A stretch of DNA of 64,000 nucleotides, from NCBI GenBank assembly GCA_030692365.1, contig JAUYCC010000019.1, positions 1 through 64,000 of the forward strand, given 5' to 3'. Positions 7,808-16,486 of the stretch are shown here, piece by piece. This stretch comes from Pelolinea sp. Its GTDB lineage: Bacteria > Chloroflexota > Anaerolineae > Anaerolineales > Anaerolineaceae. The position numbers and the translations under genes are program-made. The notes below the pieces were generated by a model, which saw only the letters and a list, made by a program, of their open reading frames with translations, was not told the DNA's origin and did no database searches. Each line of letters opens with the position of its first letter. The first letter of the stretch is position 1.

Positions 7808-9172
7808 ATGACGATACTTTGGGGTGGACGTTTCGCCCAAAAATTCGACACTGCGGCTTGGGATCTTAACTCCTCTTTGCCTGTGGATCAACGCATGGCA
7901 ATTCAAGATGTGGATGGGAGTCTCGCGTGGGTGAACGCTCTGCACAAAGCAAACATTCTTTTGGATGAAGAGCACACTTCAATCGCTCTCGGGCTTGCTG
8001 CCATCAAAGAAGAATTCTCTAGCGGGCAGTTTTCTTTCGTCCCCTCCGACGAAGATATTCATACTGCTGTCGAGCGCCGCTTGACAGAACTCATCGGCCC
8101 GACAGCAGGCAAATTGCACACGGGACGAAGTCGCAACAATCAAGTCACCACCGATTTTCGTTTGTGGATGTTGGGAGCCATTCCTGCGTTGGACTCTGCG
8201 CTGCTAAATTTTCAAGCGGCATTGGTTGAGCAAGCCGAACTTGCAGGTGAAGCACTCATGCCTGGTTACACTCACCTGCAACGCGCCCAACCAATTTTGC
8301 TGGCTCACTGGTGGCTGAGTCACTACTGGCCATTACAACGCGACCGCACTCGCCTCAAAGATTTAATAGTGCGTGTCTCTGTTTTGCCTCTTGGATGTGG
8401 GGCGCTGGCAGGTACCCCAGTCCCCGTTGATCGCACCGCGCTGGCTGTGTCACTTGGTTTTGCGGAGGCTTCGCCCAATAGCCTCGACGCTGTCTCAGAC
8501 AGAGACTTCGCCGCCGAGTTTTTATTCTGCGCTTCGATGATCGGGATTCATTTGAGCAAACTGGCTGAGCAAATCATTTTGTTTACCAGCACCGAGTTTG
8601 GGTTCTTTGAGCTATCAGACGCGTTCTCAACAGGTTCAAGTCTCATGCCTCAGAAGAAGAATCCCGATGTCTTTGAATTGACTCGCGGTAAGTCTGGTAC
8701 ATTATTGGGTTTGCTCACTGGATTTATTGTAACACTCAAAGGATTGCCATCAACTTACGATAAGGATCTGCAAGAAGATAAAGCACCTGTCTTCACTGCA
8801 ACCGATACATTGCTTACAATTCTTCCCGTCATCACTGGCGCATTGCGGACAATCACTGCGAAACTCGAGCGAATGCGCACTGCAATTGACTCTTTCATGA
8901 TGGCGACCGATTTGGCGGATTATCTGGTGACCAAGGGAATCCCGTTTCGAGAGACTCACACGATAGCAGGAAATGCCGTCCGTGCGGCAGGTGAGAAAAA
9001 GATAGGGTTGGATGAAATGCCCCTCGAAGTGTATCAGGCTCTCAGTCCCGCGTTTGAAGCGGATGTATATCAAGTCTTCGACCCGATGAGATCCGTCGAA
9101 AAAAGAAATGCGATTGGCGGCACGAGTCCCCAATCCGTTAAGAATCAAATTAAACAAATTAAAGGAGAATAA
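7808..9172 (+). CDS. argH: Argininosuccinate lyase
   Basis: Cleaves argininosuccinate to arginine and fumarate. The 454-residue protein of the aspartase/fumarase superfamily carries the signature GSSLMPQKKNPD near residue 276, with the catalytic serine, plus TGRSRNNQ near 99 and GYTHLQRAQP in the middle. The ATG at 7808 starts MTILWGGRFAQKFD, which is where ArgH proteins begin; an in-frame ATG 45 nt upstream lies inside argG. The argG stop and this ATG are one nucleotide apart, so translation is probably coupled. lysW begins 3 nt after its stop. Confidence 0.95.
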   Translation: MTILWGGRFAQKFDTAAWDLNSSLPVDQRMAIQDVDGSLAWVNALHKANILLDEEHTSIALGLAAIKEEFSSGQFSFVPSDEDIHTAVERRLTELIGPTAGKLHTGRSRNNQVTTDFRLWMLGAIPALDSALLNFQAALVEQAELAGEALMPGYTHLQRAQPILLAHWWLSHYWPLQRDRTRLKDLIVRVSVLPLGCGALAGTPVPVDRTALAVSLGFAEASPNSLDAVSDRDFAAEFLFCASMIGIHLSKLAEQIILFTSTEFGFFELSDAFSTGSSLMPQKKNPDVFELTRGKSGTLLGLLTGFIVTLKGLPSTYDKDLQEDKAPVFTATDTLLTILPVITGALRTITAKLERMRTAIDSFMMATDLADYLVTKGIPFRETHTIAGNAVRAAGEKKIGLDEMPLEVYQALSPAFEADVYQVFDPMRSVEKRNAIGGTSPQSVKNQIKQIKGE

Positions 9173-9174
9173 AA

Positions 9175-9345
9175 ATGTCTATTGTAACTTGCCCAGAATG
9201 TGCTGCGGAAATTATGTTGGAAGATGGAACCCAAGTTGGTGAGATTATTGTGTGTTCAGATTGCGGAGTTGACCTTGAAGTGACTGCTCTCGATCCTGCA
9301 GCGATTCAACTCGCGCCCATGGAGCAAGAAGATTGGGGTGAATAA
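9175..9345 (+). CDS. lysW: Amino-group carrier protein LysW
   Basis: A 56-residue carrier protein. Two CxxC pairs (C6/C9 and C27/C30) form the zinc-ribbon-like N-terminal half, an acidic segment follows, and the protein ends in the diagnostic EDWGE, whose terminal glutamate gamma-carboxyl accepts the amino group of aminoadipate or glutamate. Intermediates stay bound through LysZ, LysY and LysJ until LysK releases lysine (or ornithine). AAAGGAG ahead of the ATG lies within the last codons of argH. A second ligase follows 53 nt later. Confidence 0.93.
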   Translation: MSIVTCPECAAEIMLEDGTQVGEIIVCSDCGVDLEVTALDPAAIQLAPMEQEDWGE

Positions 9346-9397
9346 AAACCCTCACCCCCAGCCCCAATCCCGCGGAGAGAGGGGGAGAAGAGTAATT

Positions 9398-10261
9398 ATG
9401 CAAAGACGATTAATAATTGGCGTTTTGTACTCACGTGTGCGCGTCGAGGAGAAATGGATTTTCGGCGCGATGGAAAAACGAGGAATTGATTATGACCGAC
9501 TCGATGACCGCGTAATCCATTTCGATTTGAACGACCCCGCACCGTGGCAACAATATGCCGCGGTGTTGGAGCGCAGTATCAGTTACAACAGCGGGTTGTA
9601 CGCGTTGCGGCTGTTGAACGCGTTTGGCGTGCCGACAGTGAATACTGCAGAAGTGGCTGAGATTTGCGGCGATAAGTTGATGACGAGCGCGGCGCTCACA
9701 CGTGACGGAATTCCTCAACCACATAACGCGATCGTGTTCACTCCCGAAGCCGCGCTGGAAGCGATTGAAGCGCTTGGCTACCCAGTGGTGTTGAAGCCTG
9801 TTATTGGTTCGTGGGGACGATTGCTGGCAAAGGTCAATGACCGCGACGCAGCAGAGGCGGTGCTTGAACATAAAGCCACGCTTGGGTCGGTGCAACATTC
9901 CATTTTTTACATTCAGGAATATATCGAGAAACCTGGACGGGATATTCGCACGGTGGTCATTGGTGATCGCGTTTTGACAGCGATGTATCGCAAGTCTGAG
10001 CATTGGATCACGAACACTGCGCGCGGCGGCAAAGGCGAGTTGTGTCCGATCACGCCTGAGATTGAAGATTTGTCTTTGCGCGCGGCGAAGTCTGCTGGCG
10101 GAGGCGTGCTGGCAATTGACTTGGTCGAACACCCAGAGCGCGGATTGATTGTTAATGAGATCAACCACTCTATGGAGTTTCATACAATACAGCCATTGAG
10201 CGGTATTGATATCGCGGGTGAGATAGTGGAATACACGGTGAGCACTGCGAAAGAGAAGTGA
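9398..10261 (+). CDS. argX: Second LysX-type ligase, probable LysW:glutamate ligase
   Basis: ATP-grasp ligase of 287 residues, paralogous to the product of 5221-6069: the same [25 protein letters not shown] and [12 protein letters not shown] blocks. The end of the active-site lid differs: [20 protein letters not shown] (from residue 253) replaces the HTMEFRNSIATTGVNIP-type sequence of the other copy. In Sulfolobus separate LysX and ArgX charge LysW with aminoadipate and glutamate; with argG and argH beside it, this copy is best read as ArgX. The ATG at 9398 follows GGGGGAGAAG. The short gap behind lysW holds a dispersed-repeat-like CCCTCACCCCCAGCCCC stretch. Substrate is inferred, not shown. 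Confidence 0.75.
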   Translation: MQRRLIIGVLYSRVRVEEKWIFGAMEKRGIDYDRLDDRVIHFDLNDPAPWQQYAAVLERSISYNSGLYALRLLNAFGVPTVNTAEVAEICGDKLMTSAALTRDGIPQPHNAIVFTPEAALEAIEALGYPVVLKPVIGSWGRLLAKVNDRDAAEAVLEHKATLGSVQHSIFYIQEYIEKPGRDIRTVVIGDRVLTAMYRKSEHWITNTARGGKGELCPITPEIEDLSLRAAKSAGGGVLAIDLVEHPERGLIVNEINHSMEFHTIQPLSGIDIAGEIVEYTVSTAKEK

Positions 10262-10308
10262 GCGATAAATATTGAACAGTAAAAAGTGAGTGATTTATTA
10301 ATAAGCCC

Positions 10309-10469
10309 GGTGGTCGAGTAGGCAACGTTTTTACACCGTACACTTTCACCGCACTGCATTTAGTGTAGTGTGGGTGTCGAGACCAACTGGGTACATATAA
10401 AAAAATATTTCTTACAAACATGGTAGTCTCGATACGCCCTTCATTATCGATTAGGGCTATTCGACCACC
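10309..10469. repeat. Intergenic element with inverted ends (REP-like), copy 1
   Basis: GGTGGTCGAGTAG at 10309-10321 is matched in inverted form by CTATTCGACCACC at 10457-10469, with GTCTCGATACGCCC just inside the right end. Related ends occur at 11541-11577 and 13578-13707. It fills the gap between argX and lysY; there is no ORF inside. Confidence 0.6.
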
Positions 10470-10493
10470 GAAGAATGGTGTTTAGGAGAACTT

Positions 10494-11528
10494 ATGACAA
10501 GTGTATCTATTATTGGCGGATCTGGTTATAGCGGCGGGGAGTTGTTGCGACTATTGTTGGCTCATCTGCTTGTGGAAGTGAAGCAGGTGACATCGCGGTC
10601 GCATTTGGGTGAGTATATATATCAAGTGCACCCGAATCTACGGAAGCAGACGCAACTCAAATTTAGTGACCCTGCCATGCTGGAGCCTGTGGATGTTCTG
10701 TTCCTTGCCCAGCCACATGGACAGTCGCAACACAAAATCAAGGAGTATGCGAAACTCGCGCCAAAAATCATTGACCTTTCGGCGGATTTTCGTTTGCGAG
10801 ACTTGGCGTTTTACGAGAAATGGTATGGCGAGAAACATTCCGCGCCTGAGTGGTTGAGTAAGTTTGTTTATGGCTTGCCCGAACTTCATCGCGCTGAGTT
10901 GGCTACTGCGAATTACGTCAGCGGGGTGGGGTGCAACGCGACGGCTAGCAATCTTGCGCTTTTGCCGTTGGTCAAATCGGATTTGATTGACTTGTCCGCG
11001 TCTGTCCTGATTGAAATAAAAGTTGGTTCGTCCGAATCGGGCGCGGTAGGAAACATGGGTTCCCATCATGCCGAGCGTGCAAATGTGATTCGCACATTCT
11101 CCGCTTTTGGTCATCGGCACACCGCGGAAGTGATTCAAGAGATGGGTTTGAGGGATGTGTCCCTAACAATGACGGCAGTGGATTTGGTACGCGGCGTGCT
11201 GGCGACAGCACATGCGAAAGTGAAACAAGGAATAGCCACAAAAGATTTGTGGAAAGCCTATCGTGCGGTAGCAACCGAAAATCCGTTTGTGCGCGTGGTG
11301 AGGGAACAACGCGGGATTTACCGCGTCCCTGAGCCGAAGATTCTTGCTGGCTCGAATTACGCCGATTTGGGATTTGAATTGGACGAGAGTAATGGGCATG
11401 TGGTGTCCATTTGCGCAATTGATAATCTCATGAAGGGCTCGTCAGGGTCGGCGGTGCAGTGTATGAATTTGATGATGGGGTGGGAGGAGACGACGGGGTT
11501 GGAGTTTGCGGGATTACATCCGATTTGA
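10494..11528 (+). CDS. lysY: LysW-aminoadipyl/glutamyl phosphate reductase
   Basis: NADPH-dependent reductase of the ArgC family that turns the carrier-bound acyl phosphate into a semialdehyde. The 344-residue protein has IIGGSGYSGGELLRLL at the N-terminal Rossmann fold and the catalytic cysteine at C147 in SGVGCNATAS. HHAERANVIRTFSAFGHRHT and the C-terminal NLMKGSSGSAVQ are typical of ArgC/LysY. Only one copy exists in the cluster, so if both lysine and arginine are made on LysW this enzyme must serve both. Ribosome site AGGAG. A classical ArgC acting on N-acetylglutamyl phosphate is the alternative, but no argB, argJ or argA is nearby. Confidence 0.85.
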   Translation: MTSVSIIGGSGYSGGELLRLLLAHLLVEVKQVTSRSHLGEYIYQVHPNLRKQTQLKFSDPAMLEPVDVLFLAQPHGQSQHKIKEYAKLAPKIIDLSADFRLRDLAFYEKWYGEKHSAPEWLSKFVYGLPELHRAELATANYVSGVGCNATASNLALLPLVKSDLIDLSASVLIEIKVGSSESGAVGNMGSHHAERANVIRTFSAFGHRHTAEVIQEMGLRDVSLTMTAVDLVRGVLATAHAKVKQGIATKDLWKAYRAVATENPFVRVVREQRGIYRVPEPKILAGSNYADLGFELDESNGHVVSICAIDNLMKGSSGSAVQCMNLMMGWEETTGLEFAGLHPI

Positions 11529-11540
11529 TAAACTCCGAAC

Positions 11541-11577
11541 ACCCTTCACAAAGAACGCTCAGGGCTACTCGACCACC
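11541..11577. repeat. REP-like right end between lysY and lysZ
   Basis: CCTTCACAAAGAACGCTCAG followed by GGCTACTCGACCACC resembles the right end of the element at 13578-13707 (CTCACAAAGAACACTCAG then AGCTATTCAACCAAC) and the right end at 10457-10469. No left end is visible, so this is a solo half-element. Confidence 0.5.
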
Positions 11578-11605
11578 ATATTAAACGAAAGCGTTTGGAG
11601 GAATT

Positions 11606-12421
11606 ATGAGTCAATCAATCACAGTTGTAAAACTCGGCGGCACGGAAGGCGTTGACTTTTCTGCAATCTGTAACGATGCCGTTGAATTATTGAAACAGGG
11701 CAAGCAACTTGTCTTTGTGCATGGTGGTTCTGCAGAAGCCAGTGCTCTTGGTGAAGCATTAGGCACACCGCCGAAGATGATTACTTCGCCATCAGGGTAT
11801 ACTTCCCGTTACACAGATCGTAAGACGCTTGAGATTTTTTTGATGGCGGTGAACGGCAAGGTCAATTCGTTGTTAACGGAGCAGTTGCAGATGTTGGGTG
11901 TCAACGCGTTTGGTTTATGCGGCTTGGATGGCAGACTCATGCAAGCCACCCGTAAAGATTCCATTCAAAGCATTGAGAATGGCAAGCGCAAAATCGTCCG
12001 CGATGATTACACGGGCAAAATTGATAACGTCAACAGTGAGTTGCTTCATTTACTATTGAGCGCTGGCTATCTGCCAGTGATTGCTCCTGTGGCAGTCAGT
12101 GAGAAAGGCGAGGCACTGAATGTGGACGCAGATCGCGCGGCTGCAATGGTCGCGTCTGCGTTAAAGGCGGAGACTCTAGTTTTGTTAACTGCGGTGCCTG
12201 GGCTGATGAAGAATTTCCCAGATGAGTCAACACTCATTCGGTTGTTGCCACAGAGTCAATTTTCGGCAGCGTCTGAGGCGGCGCAGGGTCGCATGAAGAA
12301 GAAAGTGCTTGGCGCGGAGGAAGCGCTCAAGGGGGGTGTGAGTCGCGTCGTCATCGCAGACGGAAGAATCCAAAATCCAATTTCAAATGCCATCGCGGGC
12401 AACGGAACGGTGATCCAATGA
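11606..12421 (+). CDS. lysZ: LysW-aminoadipate/glutamate kinase
   Basis: Amino-acid kinase of the N-acetylglutamate kinase family that phosphorylates the side-chain carboxylate of the LysW-bound substrate. The 271-residue protein starts VVKLGGTEG, has LVFVHGGSAEASALGE near residue 36 and SRYTDRKTLEIFLMAVNGKVN near 71, then NVDADRAAAMVASAL and the final nucleotide-site GRMKKKVLGAEEAL. It overlaps lysJ by the ATGA tetranucleotide, so the two are co-translated. The position of the kinase after the reductase is the usual LysY-LysZ order. Confidence 0.87.
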   Translation: MSQSITVVKLGGTEGVDFSAICNDAVELLKQGKQLVFVHGGSAEASALGEALGTPPKMITSPSGYTSRYTDRKTLEIFLMAVNGKVNSLLTEQLQMLGVNAFGLCGLDGRLMQATRKDSIQSIENGKRKIVRDDYTGKIDNVNSELLHLLLSAGYLPVIAPVAVSEKGEALNVDADRAAAMVASALKAETLVLLTAVPGLMKNFPDESTLIRLLPQSQFSAASEAAQGRMKKKVLGAEEALKGGVSRVVIADGRIQNPISNAIAGNGTVIQ

Positions 12422-13590
12422 ATGACAACGAAATATTTGCAATCGAAAACAAACACTCTTCGGGAACTTATACCAAACAACCACTTGTAATTGTGCGCGG
12501 ACAAGGCGCATCGTTGTTTACCGCGGATGGCACGGAATATTTAGATTGCTCGTCGGGACATGGCGTTGCCAATCTCGGTCACGCGCACCCGAAAATCGCT
12601 GAGGCGCTCTACAAACAGGCTTCTACGCTAGTCACTTTGTTCGAGACGTTTCCGAACGATCAGCGCGCGATGCTCATGGAAAAAATTACCTCCCTGGTTG
12701 ATGGCTTGGACAGAGTTTTCTTCTGCAATTCTGGCACAGAGGCTGTGGAAGCGGCGTTAAAATTTGCACGCCTCTCAACGGGACGAAAGAACGTGATCGC
12801 CGCCAAGCGGGCCTTTCACGGGCGGACTTATGGTTCTCTCTCCGCGACATTCAATAAAAAATATCGTGAAGGGTTTGAGCCACTTGTGCCAGGGTTTAGT
12901 CATGTGGCTTACAACAACATCGAAGCCTTGGATAAAGCAGTGACCGATGAAACTGCCGCGGTGATCCTCGAAGTGGTGCAAGGCGAAGGCGGCGTGTATC
13001 CCGCGAACAAGGAATATATTCAAGAGGCGCGCCGGATTTGTGATGAGCGCGGCGCGTTGTTTATTGTGGATGAAATCCAAACAGGCTTCGGCCGCACAGG
13101 AAAGATGTTTGCGATTCAGCATTTTGGAGTAACTCCTGATTTACTGACATGTGCCAAGTCACTGGCGGGAGGGGTGCCAATGGGTGCGGTGTTGATTGGC
13201 AAGAAAGTGCAGAACCTTACGCCAGGAGTCCACGGGTCTACATTTGGAGGAAATCCGCTTTCGTGCGCGGCGGCAAACACGGCATTGACTATTATGGAGG
13301 ATGAGGATTTGCCAGGTCAGGCCGAGGCAAAAGGGAACTATTTGATAGAGAAGTTGAAAAAGATTGAATCTTCGAATATTCGCGAAGTGCGCGGACTCGG
13401 CCTGATGATTGGCATTGAGATAAAGCAGAAGGTTTCGCCATACATCAAGATTTTGCAGGAGAAAAAGATCATCGTGCTGAACGCGGGGATGACGGTGATT
13501 CGTCTCTTACCACCGTTGGTGATTTCGTATGAGCAGATTGACCATTTGGTGGATGTGCTGGCGGAAGTACTAAACATGGTGGTCGAGTAG
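12418..13590 (+). CDS. lysJ: LysW-aminoadipate semialdehyde/glutamate semialdehyde aminotransferase
   Basis: PLP-dependent class III aminotransferase that converts the carrier-bound semialdehyde to LysW-lysine or LysW-ornithine. The 390 residues fit ArgD/LysJ length. VDEIQTGFGRTGKMF marks the cofactor site and CAKSLAGG the Schiff-base lysine (K247). HGSTFGGNPLSCAAA lies in the C-terminal domain. The ATG overlaps the lysZ stop (ATGA). The last four residues (MVVE) and the stop codon are encoded by the left end of a REP-like element (13578-13590), so the original C-terminus was probably a little different. Confidence 0.87.
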   Translation: MNDNEIFAIENKHSSGTYTKQPLVIVRGQGASLFTADGTEYLDCSSGHGVANLGHAHPKIAEALYKQASTLVTLFETFPNDQRAMLMEKITSLVDGLDRVFFCNSGTEAVEAALKFARLSTGRKNVIAAKRAFHGRTYGSLSATFNKKYREGFEPLVPGFSHVAYNNIEALDKAVTDETAAVILEVVQGEGGVYPANKEYIQEARRICDERGALFIVDEIQTGFGRTGKMFAIQHFGVTPDLLTCAKSLAGGVPMGAVLIGKKVQNLTPGVHGSTFGGNPLSCAAANTALTIMEDEDLPGQAEAKGNYLIEKLKKIESSNIREVRGLGLMIGIEIKQKVSPYIKILQEKKIIVLNAGMTVIRLLPPLVISYEQIDHLVDVLAEVLNMVVE

Positions 13591-13707
13591 CCTCGTGTCC
13601 GCCGGGGCATATCGACACAACCACGCTTCAAGAAACCATTCATTTTCATGTAACTTATTGGTTTCGATACGCCTCTCACAAAGAACACTCAGAGCTATTC
13701 AACCAAC
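13578..13707. repeat. REP-like element with inverted ends, copy 3 (overlaps lysJ stop)
   Basis: GGTGGTCGAGTAG (13578-13590) supplies the last codons and stop of lysJ. The inverted right end CTATTCAACCAAC is at 13695-13707, with GGTTTCGATACGCC inside. It ends 9 nt before the lysK start, which may be why lysK has no clear ribosome site. Confidence 0.55.
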
Positions 13708-13716
13708 GAATTATTT

Positions 13717-14802
13717 ATGGATCTTACAATTATGCCTCAAACAGATATTTCAACATTAATTGGTTTAGTATCGCAATACAGCCCATCAGGAAAGGAACGC
13801 GGCGCGGTGGATTGGCTCGTTGGGCGAATGAAGTTGCTTGGATATGACAAAGCTTTTATTGATGAAGCGGGCAATGCGATTGGTGTGATGGGGAAGGGAC
13901 TGAAGCAAGTGGTGTTACTAGGGCATATTGATACAGTGCCTGGGAAAATAAAAGTAGAGCAAGATGGCATCCTGCTATATGGCCGCGGCTCTGTGGATGC
14001 GAAAGGTCCTCTAGCGTGTTTTGTAGATGCGGTGGCGCGAGTTGGCAATAAAGAGGGATGGCAGTTTGTCGTCATTGGGGCGGTGGAGGAGGAACGTGAT
14101 TCAGAAGGAGCGCGGTTTGTGGCCGAACAGTATAAGCCTGATTTCGCGATTATCGGCGAGCCGAATAAATGGGACAGAGTCGCTTTGGGATACAAGGGGA
14201 GCGCGTGGGCAAATATATCAGTGAGACGCGGACAAGCTCATTCAGCGAGTGGCGAGCAGACTGCGGCTGAGGCGGCGGTGGAAGTGTGGTTAAAAATAAA
14301 GGCGTATGTTGATACATTCAACGCGGACAAGTTAAAAATGTTTGACAAATTATTGGTCACTTTAAGCGACATGGAATCAGCTTCTAATGATTTTGAGCAG
14401 CGGGCAAGTTTGAAAATCGGCATGCGTTTGCCTGTGAATGTTTCACCTACTGATTGGTATGAGGAATTAAATAATTTACTAAAGGTCTCCGGGACCTTTA
14501 GGGTCTTGGTAGAACCAACGGGTTTTGCTATCCCTGCGTGGAGAGGTTTAAAAAATACTTCGCTGGTACGCGCTTTTTTAAAGGGCATCAGGTTACAGGG
14601 CAGAGAACCACGCTTTGTCTATAAAACGGGAACGGCTGATTTTAACATTATCGCGCCTGTATGGAAATGTCCCGCCGTTGTATATGGACCTGGTGATTCC
14701 GCACTGGATCATACGCCCAATGAACATATTGAATTGGAAGAGTATGCGAAGGCGGTTGATGTTTTAATGGCAACATTATCAACGTTGGTAATGGAAAAGT
14801 AA
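13717..14802 (+). CDS. lysK: LysW-lysine/ornithine hydrolase
   Basis: M20 metallopeptidase that frees lysine (or ornithine) from the LysW C-terminus, the last carrier-bound step. The 361-residue protein shows the dinuclear-zinc motifs LLGHIDTVPG, RGSVDAKGPLACF, GAVEEERDSEGA and IGEPNKWDR in order, then the dimerisation domain, and ends FVYKTGTADFNI...PGDSALDHTPNEHI. No Shine-Dalgarno precedes the ATG at 13717; an ATG five codons later (13732) is an alternative start. If arginine also runs on LysW, this enzyme yields the ornithine needed upstream of argG; ornithine carbamoyltransferase is not in the window. Confidence 0.85.
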   Translation: MDLTIMPQTDISTLIGLVSQYSPSGKERGAVDWLVGRMKLLGYDKAFIDEAGNAIGVMGKGLKQVVLLGHIDTVPGKIKVEQDGILLYGRGSVDAKGPLACFVDAVARVGNKEGWQFVVIGAVEEERDSEGARFVAEQYKPDFAIIGEPNKWDRVALGYKGSAWANISVRRGQAHSASGEQTAAEAAVEVWLKIKAYVDTFNADKLKMFDKLLVTLSDMESASNDFEQRASLKIGMRLPVNVSPTDWYEELNNLLKVSGTFRVLVEPTGFAIPAWRGLKNTSLVRAFLKGIRLQGREPRFVYKTGTADFNIIAPVWKCPAVVYGPGDSALDHTPNEHIELEEYAKAVDVLMATLSTLVMEK

Positions 14803-15075
14803 CTTTCCTTTATTAAACGAAATATGTTCAATTATTGGAATCAAGTTTGGAAATTGTTTATCAAGGGCGTTTGCTAGCAAAACACGCACCAAGTACTTAC
14901 GCCGAAGACGATAAAGTTCAAATGGTTGTTAGCTGGCTCCAGGTGATGCATCAGAAATCCTTATCCTTTATTACCTACTGAAACGTTGTTTCTTGAATAC
15001 CAACTTTGCAATAAAAGAAATAGTCTGTTTCTCTATAGTGGGCGACTCTTTATGAAACTGTGTAATATTTCTACA

Positions 15076-15609
15076 TTAAACCCCTATCACAGTTCTAAGA
15101 AACTTGTTTAATTCATTCCCAACACAAATAATACTCTGCCCAATCGCTTTAAAATCTTGGTCGACAAAATCATTTGCCCACTTCTCAGTAAAACTACGCC
15201 TCTTATATTCAAATGGGAGTATCTGGATGCCGTATTTTGGTGTTTTTGACTTTAACGAAATTTGATGAGTTACGTCTACTAAACTATAGTGCTTCGTCGT
15301 ATTAACGTAGGCTTGAAGGTATTGAAACTCGGGTAACTGCTCAAATGTATCAACAGCCTTAACTACGTCTAGAGCAAATTTCTTTTTACGCATACCTTCA
15401 TTCACGTTTTGCAAGTTACGTTTATCCGCTGGGATTGGTTTTGTAAGGTTAATATCTAAATTTAAACCAACATATATCACCTGGGCTAGAATATCAGCAA
15501 TAGAATGCAATGATTGAGCAAATGCAATTAGATGAGCTTCTGATGATATTATAGCTATTATGAACTTATTAGCTTTTTCAGAACCAATTGAAGGTATTTT
15601 ATTTGACAT
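15076..15609 (-). CDS. Uncharacterised protein, probably 5'-truncated
   Basis: An ORF of 177 codons from ATG 15609. I do not recognise the family. The region from about residue 8 is mostly helical in appearance (FIIAIISSEAHLIAFAQSLH, then a KKKFALDVVKAVDTFEQLPEFQ stretch, then YVNTTKHYSLVD), loosely reminiscent of HEPN-type helical proteins; that is only an impression. The reading frame runs upstream to 15804, but that part is the antisense of a HAD-phosphatase fragment on the + strand, so the true N-terminus was probably lost where the two fragments join (about 15560-15600). A/T-rich and isolated from operons. Confidence 0.45.
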   Translation of the reverse strand: MSNKIPSIGSEKANKFIIAIISSEAHLIAFAQSLHSIADILAQVIYVGLNLDINLTKPIPADKRNLQNVNEGMRKKKFALDVVKAVDTFEQLPEFQYLQAYVNTTKHYSLVDVTHQISLKSKTPKYGIQILPFEYKRRSFTEKWANDFVDQDFKAIGQSIICVGNELNKFLRTVIGV

Positions 15610-15823
15610 GGGTGGCACCCTGCGCTTTACGATCAAGAAAAGCAGAGCTGAAAAAGAAGATGCGATCTGCCGGATTGTTGAGTTGCTTGATGCAAATGTC
15701 TCATCGGAAGAATTTGCCAAGCTGCTGATGAAACGTAGAAAGGCATATAAAAACTGGGCTGAGCAAACATTGATCGAACTAAACGAAGAAGATTTATGGA
15801 CCAAATGGATTCTTCCTGATTAG
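15560..15823 (+). pseudogene. HAD-superfamily phosphatase, N-terminal fragment
   Basis: The frame reads IEGILFDMGGTLRFTIKKS from about 15581, the HAD nucleophile motif (hhhDxGGTL), then a helical cap-like stretch, and stops at TAG 15821-15823 after under 90 codons; HAD enzymes usually exceed 200. The same frame continues after the TAG as PAERIRPIAIQSNN to about 15868, so a nonsense change as well as a truncation is likely. Its beginning overlaps the antisense hypothetical ORF, and the codons before the HAD motif do not belong to a HAD protein. Remnant, unlikely to be functional. Confidence 0.6.
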
Positions 15824-16049
15824 CCAGCGGAACGTATTCGCCCTATTGCGATCCAGAGCAATAATTAATAGAGAATTCTTAAGTGGTTTTGGAACCAGAA
15901 ATTTAATCAGGTCTTTGTTGGTTGGTTGCTTTGGGATAGTTCTGGTCATGCTTAGTACTTGTTATGGTCAAGTATATTCATCTAAGCACATTGAGATAAC
16001 CCTTGTCAAGTGCTATTGACCAACTAGGATAGATTTGTTATTTTAAAAT

Positions 16050-16229
16050 ATGGGGGATGAGTTTTTCGAGAAAACCAAAAAATATCTGAAGGTCGGTGGA
16101 ATTACAGCTGTGATTTTTTCAATTTTGATATCACTTTTCCTATACTACTTATATAGATTTACTTTCATCTGCTTTGATCCGGAATTATGCAGTAAAGCTG
16201 ATAGACCTATGATACAAATCCGTCCTTAA
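16050..16229 (+). CDS. Possible small single-pass membrane protein (59 aa)
   Basis: An ATG-started ORF of 59 codons: a charged N-terminus (MGDEFFEKTKKYLKV), one hydrophobic segment at about residues 15-36 (AVIFSILISLFLYYLY), and a C-terminal tail with two cysteines and basic residues. The hydrophobic/charged partition looks protein-like, but there is no Shine-Dalgarno and no conserved neighbour. It lies in a decayed stretch, so it may be a remnant or a chance ORF. No family recognised. Confidence 0.3.
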   Translation: MGDEFFEKTKKYLKVGGITAVIFSILISLFLYYLYRFTFICFDPELCSKADRPMIQIRP

Positions 16230-16422
16230 CTTTTTCGCGCTTGATTTTTATATTTTACGACAGCCCTCTCTCCCGTAAGCCCAAGCCCTTCGGGTTCGCT
16301 GCGCTCAGGCATTCCGTCCGAGGGGCTCCCAGCCGCTTTGAACAGCTCCGGCAGACTCATGGTGTCGCCCACATCAATTTAGATGTACTTGTCTTCCTTT
16401 CGGAAAATACTGTTTATATTAT

Positions 16423-16454
16423 ACAGGGATGCATTTGTGTGACTGCATCCCTGT
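16423..16454. terminator. Hairpin downstream of the CaCA antiporter
   Basis: ACAGGGATGCA (16423-16433) pairs perfectly with TGCATCCCTGT (16444-16454). It lies 33 nt beyond the stop of the - strand antiporter. No T-run follows on either strand, so it is a stable 3' hairpin rather than a clear intrinsic terminator. Confidence 0.45.
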
Positions 16455-16486
16455 CATCAATAAAATTTGAATATGGGAAATGTTGT

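Noticed and set aside
9431-10183. 250-codon antisense ORF over argX
   Set aside because: Codons mirror the sense gene, the product is Arg/His/Cys-rich and has no motifs; the sense gene is a clear ATP-grasp ligase.
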